The notes under the pieces: generated by a model
Database searches by the model: none
The model's input: the letters and a program-made list of their open reading frames with translations, nothing else
What the model was told of the DNA's origin: nothing
Program-made: the position numbers and the translations under genes
Shown: positions 17,942 through 26,004 of the stretch, piece by piece
How positions within the stretch are numbered: position 1 is the stretch's first letter
How the letters are laid out: the number at the start of each line of letters is the position of its first letter
Assembly: GCF_900456775.1 (NCBI RefSeq)
Contig: NZ_UAUL01000008.1
Location: 62,001-126,000 of the forward strand
DNA from: Sarcina ventriculi
GTDB lineage: Bacteria > Bacillota > Clostridia > Clostridiales > Clostridiaceae
Direction: 5' to 3'
DNA: 64,000 nucleotides

Positions 17942-18041
17942 GGAGATACCTTGTATAATAAATTATAAAAATTTAAGGTAGATAACTAAATTTCTCCATT
18001 AAGAGAGTTTGTTCATCGAAGTAAATTTTTAAATGGAGGAA
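17942..18041 (+). promoter_or_regulatory. Structured leader that can sequester the ribosome-binding site of the zinc-ribbon gene
   Basis: AATTTCTCCATT (17989-18000) can pair with AATGGAGGAATT (18032-18043) as twelve pairs with one G-T, around a 31-base loop. That buries the GGAGG ribosome-binding site just before ATG 18047. Upstream, GGAGA (17942-17946), itself in a small hairpin CAAGG-AGATA-CCTTG, could pair with TCTCC (17993-17997) and free the site. This gives two mutually exclusive folds. It matches no riboswitch class I recognise; a thermosensor or protein-controlled switch is inferred. Confidence 0.45.
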
Positions 18042-18046
18042 TTAAA

Positions 18047-18199
18047 ATGGCAGATAAAACAATAGTATGCAAAGATTGCGGAAAAGATTTCGTATTTACT
18101 GAAGGAGAACAAGCATTTTACAAAGAAAAAGGATTTGATAATGATCCAGTAAGATGCCCAGAATGCAGAAGAGCAAGAAAGCAACAAAATAGAAGATAG
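18047..18199 (+). CDS. 50-residue zinc-ribbon protein
   Basis: This small basic protein has two cysteine pairs, CKDC at residues 8-11 and CPEC at 37-40, spaced as in the short zinc-ribbon family annotated as probable zinc-binding domain (zf-trcl type). The tail is RRARKQQNRR, suggesting RNA or DNA contact. The residue pattern FVFTEGEQAFYKEKGF between the pairs is typical of the family. Its function is unsettled; a nucleic-acid-binding or ribosome-associated role is inferred from charge. ATG 18047 follows GGAGG at a normal distance. The gene has its own long leader and terminator, so it is a separately regulated single-gene unit. Confidence 0.88.
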   Translation: MADKTIVCKDCGKDFVFTEGEQAFYKEKGFDNDPVRCPECRRARKQQNRR

Positions 18200-18207
18200 T
18201 TAATTCA

Positions 18208-18236
18208 GACCATCTAAAAATTAGATGGTCTTTTTT
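18208..18236 (+). terminator. Terminator of the zinc-ribbon gene
   Basis: GACCATCTAA (18208-18217) pairs perfectly with TTAGATGGTC (18221-18230), followed by six T. Confidence 0.95.
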
Positions 18237-18328
18237 ATATTAAGATTATTTTAAAAGAGAAAATATTATTATATAATTGAGTAAATCTTATTTATATAAT
18301 ATTAATTTAGAGAAAAGGAGAAAATTTC

Positions 18329-19051
18329 ATGAGAATATTTGCACATAGAGGATATAGTGGGAAATATCCAGAAAATACAATGTTAGCTTTTGAAGGAGCT
18401 TTAAAACTTAATGTTAATGGCATAGAATTAGATGTACATAAGACTAAAGATGGAAAATTAGCTGCTATTCATGACGAGAGCATAGATAGAACATTTTTAG
18501 GAAATGGATTAGTTAAAGATTATGATTTAAGAGATCTTAAAAAATTAGAAAACAGGGATGAAAAATTTAGAGAGAATATAGATTCTATAATAGGAACTTT
18601 AGAAGAAGTTATACTTCTTGTAAGTTTTAAAGATGATTTTGTCTTAAATATAGAACTTAAAACAGATGTAATTCATTATAATGGAATTGAAGAAGATGTA
18701 TTAGAGATGTTAGATAGCTATGATATGATAGAAAATACAATAATATCTAGCTTTAATCATGAATCATTAAAGATATGCAAAAAAATAAATAAAGATATAA
18801 AAACAGCAGCACTTTATAGTGAACCAATAGAGGATATAGTAAATTATGCAAAAGAGTTAGGAGTTTATGCAATACATCCTGATTATAAATTAGTTGATAA
18901 AAGTTTAATTAAAAAGTGTCATGAAAATAATATATTAGTAAATGCATATACAGTAAATGAAAAAGAAGATATCGAAAGACTTATAGAAGAAGGAATAGAT
19001 GGAATAATTACAGATTATCCTAATATTGCTTTAGAAATTTTAAAGAAATAA
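18329..19051 (+). CDS. Cytosolic glycerophosphodiester phosphodiesterase (UgpQ-like)
   Basis: The 240-residue GDPD barrel starts at the catalytic motif (FAHRGYSGKYPENT), then GIELDVHKTKDG, IHDESIDRT and NIELKT, and closes with VNAYTVNEKEDIERLIEEGIDGIITDYP, the canonical end of the UgpQ type. It has no signal or anchor. It is the third GDPD in the window and the most canonical: the two tandem copies at 7137-8927 use HRGLF and end in DSFVP, whereas this one uses HRGYS and ends in TDYP, so it is not a recent duplicate of them. It hydrolyses glycerophosphodiesters to glycerol-3-phosphate. GGAG precedes ATG 18329. Confidence 0.93.
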   Translation: MRIFAHRGYSGKYPENTMLAFEGALKLNVNGIELDVHKTKDGKLAAIHDESIDRTFLGNGLVKDYDLRDLKKLENRDEKFRENIDSIIGTLEEVILLVSFKDDFVLNIELKTDVIHYNGIEEDVLEMLDSYDMIENTIISSFNHESLKICKKINKDIKTAALYSEPIEDIVNYAKELGVYAIHPDYKLVDKSLIKKCHENNILVNAYTVNEKEDIERLIEEGIDGIITDYPNIALEILKK

Positions 19052-19121
19052 GATAAAAAATATATTATTAAATTCAAAAAAATGGATTTTTGGATGATTT
19101 TTAAACTATTAAGTTTAAATT

Positions 19122-19147
19122 AACGTTTTCTAACAACGTTTTCTAAG
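19122..19147. repeat. Perfectly abutting tandem 13-bp repeat upstream of the phosphohexomutase gene
   Basis: AACGTTTTCTAAC (19122-19134) is followed without a gap by AACGTTTTCTAAG (19135-19147). Each copy holds the palindrome AACGTT. A promoter-like TTTCAA (19179) and TATAAT (19202) with 17-base spacing lies just downstream. The position suggests a regulator site; the opposite strand AGAAAACGTT only partly resembles a catabolite (cre) element. Confidence 0.4.
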
Positions 19148-19249
19148 TAAAAAAATATAATATTTGGAAAATAAATATTTTCAAGCATTATATTTTTGTA
19201 GTATAATGTTTTAAAAAGATATTATGTTATGAAAAGGGGAGCAAAAGTG

Positions 19250-20977
19250 GTGTACAGAGAAAAGTATAATGAATGGATAAGCTCAAGTACAATTTCAGAA
19301 GAAGTAAAAGAAGAATTAAGAGCGATAAAAGATGAAAAAGAAATAGAAGATAGATTTTATAAAGAATTAGAATTTGGAACTGGTGGCTTAAGAGGAATAA
19401 TAGGTGCTGGAACTAATAGAATGAATGTTTACACTGTTGGGAAAGCTACTCAAGGATTTGCAGATTTTATAAATGACACATATAAAGGTGAGAAAGCAAT
19501 TGCAATAGCATACGATTCAAAAAATATGTCTAAAGAGTTTGCAAAAGCTGCTGCTTTAACTCTTTGTGCAAATGATATAAAGGTATATCTTTATGAAAGT
19601 TTAAGACCAACACCTATGCTTTCTTTTGCGGTTAGACATTTAAAATGTAAAGCGGGTATTGTTATAACAGCTTCACACAATCCAAAAGAATATAATGGAT
19701 ATAAGGCTTATGGAGAAGATGGATGTCAGTTAACTGATGAACCAGCAAAGGAAGTAATAGGTTATGTAAATAGAGTTGAAGATTATAGCAAAATAAAGAC
19801 TATGAGTGAAGAGGAAGCTTTAGAGAAAGGTCTTTTAGTTTATATAGGAGAAGATGTTGATAAGGCTTATATAGAATCTTTAAAATCTTTGACTATAAGA
19901 GAAGAATTAGTAAAAGACCATGCTAAAGATTTAAAAATAGTCTATACTCCAATACATGGTTCAGGAAATGTTCCAGTTAGAAGAGTTTTAAGTGAATTAG
20001 GATATGAGAATGTTTTAGTAGTTAAGGAACAAGAATTACCAAATGGAAACTTCCCAACAGCACCATATCCAAATCCAGAAAATCCGGATGTATTTAAAAT
20101 AGCTATGGAAATGGCAAACAAGGTTAATGCAGATGTTATATTTGGAACTGATCCAGATTGTGACAGAATCGGTGTTGTTGTTAAGGATAATAAGGGTGAA
20201 TTTAGAGTATTAACTGGAAATCAAACAGGAATGCTTTTAGTTAATTATGTATTGGGTTCATTAAAAGAGCTTAACAAACTTCCTAAAAATGGAGTTGTAA
20301 TAAAGACAATAGTTACAACTGAATCAGTAAGAAAAATGGCAGAAGCATATGGCGTTAAGCTTATTGATGTTTTAACTGGATTTAAATACATTGGAGAAAA
20401 AATTAGAGAGTTTGAAGAAACAGGATCTAATGAGTATTTAATAGGTTTTGAAGAAAGTTATGGATATCTATTTGGAACATTTTCTAGAGATAAAGATGCA
20501 GTTGTTGCATCAATGCTTATAGCTGAAATGACTTTATATTATAAAAAGCAAGGAAAAACTTTATATGATGCTTTAGTAGAAATATATGAACAATATGGAT
20601 ATTTCAAAGAATCTTTAGTATCTGTAGAACTTAAAGGAAAAGAAGGTCAAGAAAAAATAGGAAGATGTTTAGACCTTTTAAGAGCAGACGAAATAACAGA
20701 AGTTAATGGAGTTAAAGTTGTTAAGTCTTTTGATTATAAATCAAGTACAGAAAAAGATTTAATAGCAAATACAACTTCAAAGATAAATCTTCCAAAATCA
20801 AATGTTTTAAAATACATTTTAGAGGATGATTCATGGTTTGTTGTTAGACCATCAGGAACAGAACCTAAAATGAAAGTTTATTTAGCTGTTAAAGGAAATA
20901 GTCTAGAAGATGCTGATAAACAAACAGAAAGATTTAAATCATCTGTAATGGCTATTGTGAATGAAAAATTAAACTAA
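19250..20977 (+). CDS. Phosphoglucomutase/phosphomannomutase, PgcA type
   Basis: The protein of 575 residues belongs to the alpha-D-phosphohexomutase superfamily and interconverts hexose 1- and 6-phosphates. The catalytic phosphoserine lies in TASHNPKEYNGYK (S142), the Mg loop is GTDPDCDRIG, the sugar-binding loop is GFEESYGY, and the C-terminal phosphate loop is RPSGTEPK. The product feeds nucleotide-sugar synthesis for glycolipid and surface polysaccharide, fitting the glycosyltransferases downstream. An ATG at 19229 would add seven residues but lies ahead of the ribosome-binding site GGGGAG (19236-19241). GTG 19250, eight bases after it, gives the family-typical start MYREKYNEW and is preferred. 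A neighbouring GTG at 19247 is possible. Confidence 0.93.
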   Translation: MYREKYNEWISSSTISEEVKEELRAIKDEKEIEDRFYKELEFGTGGLRGIIGAGTNRMNVYTVGKATQGFADFINDTYKGEKAIAIAYDSKNMSKEFAKAAALTLCANDIKVYLYESLRPTPMLSFAVRHLKCKAGIVITASHNPKEYNGYKAYGEDGCQLTDEPAKEVIGYVNRVEDYSKIKTMSEEEALEKGLLVYIGEDVDKAYIESLKSLTIREELVKDHAKDLKIVYTPIHGSGNVPVRRVLSELGYENVLVVKEQELPNGNFPTAPYPNPENPDVFKIAMEMANKVNADVIFGTDPDCDRIGVVVKDNKGEFRVLTGNQTGMLLVNYVLGSLKELNKLPKNGVVIKTIVTTESVRKMAEAYGVKLIDVLTGFKYIGEKIREFEETGSNEYLIGFEESYGYLFGTFSRDKDAVVASMLIAEMTLYYKKQGKTLYDALVEIYEQYGYFKESLVSVELKGKEGQEKIGRCLDLLRADEITEVNGVKVVKSFDYKSSTEKDLIANTTSKINLPKSNVLKYILEDDSWFVVRPSGTEPKMKVYLAVKGNSLEDADKQTERFKSSVMAIVNEKLN

Positions 20978-21020
20978 TTTAGCATGCTTATATAAGTTGT
21001 ATAAATTTTAAATTTTAATT

Positions 21021-21050
21021 TGACCTATGGGATTTTCCATAGGTCATTTT
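21021..21050 (+). terminator. Terminator of the phosphohexomutase gene
   Basis: TGACCTATGG (21021-21030) pairs perfectly with CCATAGGTCA (21037-21046), followed by TTTT. Confidence 0.85.
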
Positions 21051-21214
21051 AAATTTAGATATTATTAGTGACATCATTTTAAATGTATATTAATAACATT
21101 TCACATTATAGGTGATTTAGTTTATAATTCCATATGTAGATTTGTTATGATGCTTATTTTCAGTAGAAGATTAATAAGTATGAAGATAATTTTTAAAGAA
21201 ATGGAGAGATATTT

Positions 21215-22309
21215 ATGGAATTTGATGTATTATGTAAAGAAAAACTTTCTAAATTATTATTTTTAGAAATTGATAAAGATAAATTTATAAATATGTTAGG
21301 AGCGGATTCTAAGAATATTAATATAGATGAATTGTATATCCCTATAAATCCTAAATATATATCAAAAGATGTAGCAAAAGGATATAGTTTAGATAAACTT
21401 CCTATGAATTATTTACTTGAAGGGATGTTTTTTGCTTTAGGTGCTGATGAAAATTTAAGATTTAATAAAGAGTATAAAAAGATAATACCATTTATAAAAG
21501 ACGCTATTTTATGTATTAAAAAAATTATATCTGACAAAATAAAAGAGAAAAGTTTAATAGAGGCTTTAATTCTTTTAAAAGGATTAAGTGAAATTGTAAA
21601 GGATGAGGAAGTTTATTCAAAACTTTTACTTGTTTGTGAAAGCATAAGGGAAAAAAATAAAAATTATAATATGCTTCAGCTAAGCTTAAGTGAAAAATAT
21701 AAAGAAGCATGCCCAAAGAGTGCTATGCCATATATATATGCTTCTTTAGCTTACAATGACTTAGAAAATTATGATAAGGCTTATTTGGAAATAAATGAAT
21801 ATTTATCAAAAGGTGGAGAAAAAACAGAAGAGATTCAAGTGTTATATGATGAAATAAAAGACTCTTTAGACTATGAAAAAGGAAAAGATGAGCTTTTAGA
21901 AGAACCAGAAATTGCACTTAAAAGACTTTTGCCACTTTCTGATAAATTCCCTGAAAATGCAATAATAAAGTATTATATAGCAACAGCTTATAGAAGGCTT
22001 GAAAATTTTGAAAAAGCAATTTATTACTTAAATGAAAGTATTGCTCTTGATAACAATATGGTAGAGCCAATAAATGAACTTGGAATCAATTATGCTTATT
22101 TAGGGGATTTTGAAAATGCTTTAAAATGCTTTAAAAAAGCCTTCGAAGCAACAAGAGATATAGAAATTTGCACAAACATAATAATGTGTTATTTAAATTT
22201 AAATAAATTAGAAGAAGCTAAACAACATTTAAATATAGCAAAGGCAATAGATAAAGATGATGAGGTTTTAGTTGATATAGAAAGGTATATGAAAAATTTA
22301 AGTAAGTAA
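21215..22309 (+). CDS. Tetratricopeptide-repeat protein
   Basis: The 364-residue soluble protein has an all-helical N-terminal region (1-150) and TPR units in the second half. The clearest units are AMPYIYASLAYNDLENYDKAYLEI near 170, a repeat beginning AIIKYYIATAYRRLENFEKAI near 250, the adjacent VEPINELGINYAYLGDFENALK, and a last unit ending NLNKLEEAKQHL. TPR arrays bind protein partners. No catalytic motif is present. It is the first gene of a run with two glycosyltransferases, so a scaffold role in surface glycan assembly is possible but only inferred. GGAGAG precedes ATG 21215. Confidence 0.85.
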   Translation: MEFDVLCKEKLSKLLFLEIDKDKFINMLGADSKNINIDELYIPINPKYISKDVAKGYSLDKLPMNYLLEGMFFALGADENLRFNKEYKKIIPFIKDAILCIKKIISDKIKEKSLIEALILLKGLSEIVKDEEVYSKLLLVCESIREKNKNYNMLQLSLSEKYKEACPKSAMPYIYASLAYNDLENYDKAYLEINEYLSKGGEKTEEIQVLYDEIKDSLDYEKGKDELLEEPEIALKRLLPLSDKFPENAIIKYYIATAYRRLENFEKAIYYLNESIALDNNMVEPINELGINYAYLGDFENALKCFKKAFEATRDIEICTNIIMCYLNLNKLEEAKQHLNIAKAIDKDDEVLVDIERYMKNLSK

Positions 22310-22329
22310 TCTTAAAAGGGAGGGCTTAT

Positions 22330-23043
22330 GTGTATCGAAAACTATTAGATTATAATATATTTTCAGGAAATAAAAGTGAACTTATGGATGAAATTTTAAA
22401 AAAAGCTAGAGTTAACATAATATCTGGAAATCCAGAAGTTTTATATAATGGATTAAATAATGAATTTTTGAAGGAAAGTTATAATTCAAAGGATAGTATA
22501 ATAATACCTGATGGGATAGGAACAATAATAGCATCTAAAGTATTTGGGAAAAAAATAAAAAATAAAATTGCTGGTATAGAAGTTATGGATATGTTATTAG
22601 ATTATTGTGATAAGAATGAAAAAGCAATATATCTTATAGGAGCTAAAGATAATATTGTTAATAAATGCACTAAGAATATAAAAAATCTATATCCCAAATT
22701 AAATATTTTAGGCTGTAGCAATGGTTTTTTTGATATTGGAAGTTGTGATAGTTTAATTGATGATATTAAAAAATTAAAGCCTTTTGCGTTGTTTGTGGCT
22801 ATGGGTACTCCAAAACAAGAATTGTTTATAGAAAAATACAAAAATAATTTACCATGTACTGTTTTTATGGGGGTTGGTGGAAGTTTTGATGTGTTAGCAG
22901 GAACTACTAAAAGAGCACCTCGTTGGATAATAAATATTGGGTTAGAGTGGTTTTACAGAGTGATTAGGGAACCAAAAAGAATAAAAAGATTAAAAGTTAT
23001 ACCCCAATTTATATTTTTATCATGGAAAAATAAAGATAGATGA
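22330..23043 (+). CDS. WecG/TagA/CpsF-family glycosyltransferase
   Basis: The 237-residue protein matches the WecG/TagA family (GT26), which adds N-acetylmannosamine or a related sugar to undecaprenyl-linked GlcNAc, the second step of teichoic-acid linkage-unit or polysaccharide synthesis. Signatures are PDGIGTIIASK, the IAGIEVMDMLLDY segment, YLIGAK, the ALFVAMGTPKQELFI motif, and GVGGSFDVLAGTTKRAPRWI followed by GLEWFYRV. It is membrane-associated through the C-terminal basic tail, without true spans. GTG 22330 is used, six bases after GGAGG; the overlapping ATG 22328 is out of frame. The stop overlaps the next start by four bases (ATGA). Confidence 0.93.
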   Translation: MYRKLLDYNIFSGNKSELMDEILKKARVNIISGNPEVLYNGLNNEFLKESYNSKDSIIIPDGIGTIIASKVFGKKIKNKIAGIEVMDMLLDYCDKNEKAIYLIGAKDNIVNKCTKNIKNLYPKLNILGCSNGFFDIGSCDSLIDDIKKLKPFALFVAMGTPKQELFIEKYKNNLPCTVFMGVGGSFDVLAGTTKRAPRWIINIGLEWFYRVIREPKRIKRLKVIPQFIFLSWKNKDR

Positions 23044-24344
23044 AAATATTATTTATTGCATGTTATTCACCACTTATAAACAATTCAGCATCCATAGAAG
23101 CTTTAATGTATTTAAACAACTTATCAAAAAAAAATGAAGTGCATCTTTTAACAGTTAATTTTCCTAAGGAATCTGTTTATTATGATAAAGAAATTTTATC
23201 ACTTTTAAACAAAAATATTGTTATTTATAAAATAGGAATAGGAAAAATTTTTGAAAAATTAATGCCTAAAAAAATAAATGACAATAAATTAAAAACAAAA
23301 AAAATTACATTCTTAAAGAAAGTAAAAAGTAAAATAATATTTCCTGATATTTATTATTATTGGAGTTTAAAAGCTTCAAAGTTTGCAATACAGCTTATAA
23401 AAAAAGAAGGTTTTGATTTAATGTTTTCGATGCATGAGCCACCATCTAGTCATCTTTGTGCTTTGAGAATAAAAAAGATATATAAAAATATTCCATGGAT
23501 TCTTTATTGGAGTGACCCGTGGATTATGGATGTATCTAGAGAAAATATAGGATTTATAAGAAAAACGTTAGAGGGATTGCAAGAAAGACTAGTAGCAGAG
23601 TTTGGGGATAAACATATTTTTGTAACGCAAAAAAATAGAGATTATTTTAAGAAAAAGTATAATTTAAATGAGAGGAATCTTTTTATAATATCTAGAGGTT
23701 ATGATAAAGAACTTTATGATAAGATAGAAAATGAAAAAAAACCTAAATTATTACTTGAAAATAAAATAAATATTGTATATACAGGAGAAATAATAGAGAA
23801 TATTAGGGATATAAAGCCTTTTATAGAAGCTATTAAAATGTTAGAGAGCAAAGAGAGTAAGTTATTTAACAGATTAAATATATTATTTTTTGGAAATATA
23901 GACAATAATTCATTAATTGAACAACTAAAAGAGTTTAAAAATATTAAAATTAATAAAAGAATAGATTTTAAAGAGGCTTTAAGATACATTATACATAGTG
24001 ATATTCTATTGTTTTTGGGCAATAAATCATCTATGCAAATACCAGCTAAAATATATGATTATTTAGGTGCTAAAAATCCTGTAATAGTTATTAAGGGGAA
24101 TAAATATGATAAAATAGAGGAATTAACTAAGGATTTAGAGAAATGTTTTATTACAGAAAATGATTCTTGTGAAATTATAAGGACATTAAAAGAAGTTGTA
24201 CACAAGATAGACAATGGAGTTAATTTTAAAGAAGAAGAAAAATATAGTTTAACTAATATTAATAAAAATTTAAACAATATTTTTTTATTTTGTAAGAATG
24301 GAGATGGTAGTAATGGAAGAAAATATTCAAAAACAATCAACTAA
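23040..24344 (+). CDS. GT4-like glycosyltransferase
   Basis: The 434-residue protein has the two-domain GT-B look of family 4 glycosyltransferases. The N-terminal half has an LFIACYSPLINNSA-type opening and the MFSMHEPPSSHLCALRIKK segment; a linker holds WSDPWIMDVS. The C-terminal half has NIVYTGEI, the FFGN strand and an acidic DYLGAKNPVIVI segment in place of the usual E-x7-E region. Donor and acceptor sugars are unknown. It overlaps the TagA-like gene by four bases, so the two are translationally coupled and probably act on the same lipid-linked glycan. It overlaps the next gene by about 30 bases. Confidence 0.8.
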   Translation: MKILFIACYSPLINNSASIEALMYLNNLSKKNEVHLLTVNFPKESVYYDKEILSLLNKNIVIYKIGIGKIFEKLMPKKINDNKLKTKKITFLKKVKSKIIFPDIYYYWSLKASKFAIQLIKKEGFDLMFSMHEPPSSHLCALRIKKIYKNIPWILYWSDPWIMDVSRENIGFIRKTLEGLQERLVAEFGDKHIFVTQKNRDYFKKKYNLNERNLFIISRGYDKELYDKIENEKKPKLLLENKINIVYTGEIIENIRDIKPFIEAIKMLESKESKLFNRLNILFFGNIDNNSLIEQLKEFKNIKINKRIDFKEALRYIIHSDILLFLGNKSSMQIPAKIYDYLGAKNPVIVIKGNKYDKIEELTKDLEKCFITENDSCEIIRTLKEVVHKIDNGVNFKEEEKYSLTNINKNLNNIFLFCKNGDGSNGRKYSKTIN

Positions 24345-24969
24345 GGAAATGAAGATAATTGATTTTATAGAAGATTTAGCTTCTAGTTCACCAGCCCCAG
24401 GTGGAGGAGCAGTAGCGGCTTTATCAGGTGGACTTTCAGTTGCATTAGCTTCTATGATATATAATCTTACAATAGGAAAAAAAATATATAGCAACTTAGA
24501 TGAAGATATAAGAAATAAATTAGATAAGAATCTAGAAGAATGTAAAACTCTGTGTACACAAATGTTAAATTATATAGATAAGGATAAGGAAGCTTTTTTA
24601 AACCTTATGGCGTGTTATAAAATGCCTAAGGAAACACAAGAGGATATAGTTTTGAAAAATGAGGCTATGGAAAAGGCTACTTTAGAGGCTATGAATGTAC
24701 CATTAAATTTAGCAAAATTAGCTATGAAATTTTATGATAATATATATTTTGCAGTAAAGTATGGAAATAAAAATCTTGTATCAGACGCTAAAATTGCTGC
24801 TATAATGTTAAATGCTTGTATAGAAAGTTCAATGGTGAATGTTGAAATAAATTTAAGTTTCTTAAAAAATCAAGATATTAAAAGAAAAATAGAAAAAGAA
24901 ATGGCACAATTAAACTCAATAAATAATAGTTTGAAAAAAGATATAATGGCTGTACATTATTATAATTAA
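24313..24969 (+). CDS. Cyclodeaminase/cyclohydrolase-family protein (FTCD-C, FchA-like)
   Basis: The protein of 218 residues belongs to the formiminotransferase-cyclodeaminase C-terminal family, helical proteins that act as methenyltetrahydrofolate cyclohydrolase (FchA) or formimino-THF cyclodeaminase. The signature is DLASSSPAPGGGAVAALSGGLSVALASMI at the N-terminus, followed by the DKEAFLNLMACYKMPK helix. No formiminotransferase half or histidine-utilisation gene is nearby; folD in the same window covers the folate cyclohydrolase step as well. ATG 24298 would add five residues but lies on the ribosome-binding region; ATG 24313, nine bases after GGAG (24300-24303), is preferred. It overlaps the glycosyltransferase and ends in a bidirectional terminator. 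Confidence 0.85.
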   Translation: MEENIQKQSTKEMKIIDFIEDLASSSPAPGGGAVAALSGGLSVALASMIYNLTIGKKIYSNLDEDIRNKLDKNLEECKTLCTQMLNYIDKDKEAFLNLMACYKMPKETQEDIVLKNEAMEKATLEAMNVPLNLAKLAMKFYDNIYFAVKYGNKNLVSDAKIAAIMLNACIESSMVNVEINLSFLKNQDIKRKIEKEMAQLNSINNSLKKDIMAVHYYN

Positions 24970-24974
24970 AAAAT

Positions 24975-25015
24975 AAAAATTCTTAGGGATCATTTTCTCT
25001 AAGGATTTTTATTTT
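24975..25015. terminator. Bidirectional terminator
   Basis: AAAAATTCTTAG (24975-24986) pairs with CTAAGGATTTTT (24999-25010) with one G-T pair, and T runs lie on both strands between the convergent genes. Confidence 0.75.
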
Positions 25016-25028
25016 TAAAATTTTTTAC

Positions 25029-25835
25029 TTAAGAAAAATCGTTTAATGATTTAAATTCATAACCTTGATTTTTAAGTTCTTTTATAATATCACCTAAGAT
25101 AGCTAAATTAGTATCAGATACAGCATGAAGAAGCATAACCTCCCCATTATGAGCTTTTTCTAATATTTTCTTTTTACCATCTTCTTTTGAAGGTTGATTA
25201 TCTGTAAGCCAATCTTTATAAGCAAAGCTCCAAAATACAGAAGTATAGCCTAAATCATCAGTATATTTTAAGGATAAATCACTGTATTTACCCATAGGAG
25301 GTCTAAAAAATTTTGGCATTTCTTTGTTTGTAACTTTAGTATACTCTTGTTCGACATCGGTAAATTCTTTATTAAATTTTTCTTGATCTGTAATTGATGC
25401 CATAGATGGATGATGTGATGTATGATTGCAAACCAGATGTCCTTCATTCTCCATTCTTAAAATTAAATCTGGATAATCAACTATATATGGCTTTGTAACA
25501 AAAAAAGCTGCTGGTACATTATTTTCTTTTAATACATCTAATATTTTTCCTGTATTTCCATTTTCATAACCTTCATCAAAGGTTAGAAATATTTGTTTTT
25601 TTGTTTGGTCGCCCACAAAATATACATTATGGTTTTTTAAAAAAGGAGTTTCTTTTGGTGGCGTAACTTCTTTTGTATCTTTATTTAAATTATAGTACCA
25701 ATTAAATTCTTTACTATCGTATTGTTCTATATTATTTAAATATAGAAAGGCAGATTTATTTGTATGTAATATCCCTAAAAGAGGATTTAATAACATAGAA
25801 CTTGATAATAAAAAAGCTATTAGTCCATTAAACAT
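25029..25835 (-). CDS. pdaA: Polysaccharide deacetylase, PdaA-type (muramic delta-lactam synthesis)
   Basis: The 268-residue protein has an N-terminal hydrophobic segment (1-20) and a NodB deacetylase domain. Motifs include FLTFDEGYENGNTGKILD near residue 90, NHTSHHPSM (metal histidines), FFRPPMGKYS, VFWSFAYKDW and a C-terminal VMLLHAVSDTN. Spacing and wording match Bacillus PdaA, which deacetylates muramic acid on the way to muramic delta-lactam in spore cortex. The second aspartate of the usual TFDDG is replaced by glutamate here; Bacillus PdaA also departs from it at this position. Secreted during sporulation, it is consistent with the spore genes elsewhere in the window. It is a single-gene unit. 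Confidence 0.9.
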   Translation of the reverse strand: MFNGLIAFLLSSSMLLNPLLGILHTNKSAFLYLNNIEQYDSKEFNWYYNLNKDTKEVTPPKETPFLKNHNVYFVGDQTKKQIFLTFDEGYENGNTGKILDVLKENNVPAAFFVTKPYIVDYPDLILRMENEGHLVCNHTSHHPSMASITDQEKFNKEFTDVEQEYTKVTNKEMPKFFRPPMGKYSDLSLKYTDDLGYTSVFWSFAYKDWLTDNQPSKEDGKKKILEKAHNGEVMLLHAVSDTNLAILGDIIKELKNQGYEFKSLNDFS

Positions 25836-26004
25836 AAAATATCACCTCAAGGTTATTATGCCAATAAAGCTAGAATAAATTTATATAATTTTATGGATTA
25901 ATAGTAAATAAAATGAAAATGAGTTGAAATAAATAATAACCTAGAGTATAATTTTAACGTATAAATTAGAGATAATTACTTTATGAAAGAGAGGATTTAC
26001 ATAT

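Noticed and set aside
19122-19147. Catabolite-response (cre) site
   Set aside because: Only the AAAACG core agrees with the cre consensus; several fixed positions differ, so it was listed as a repeat, not a named operator.
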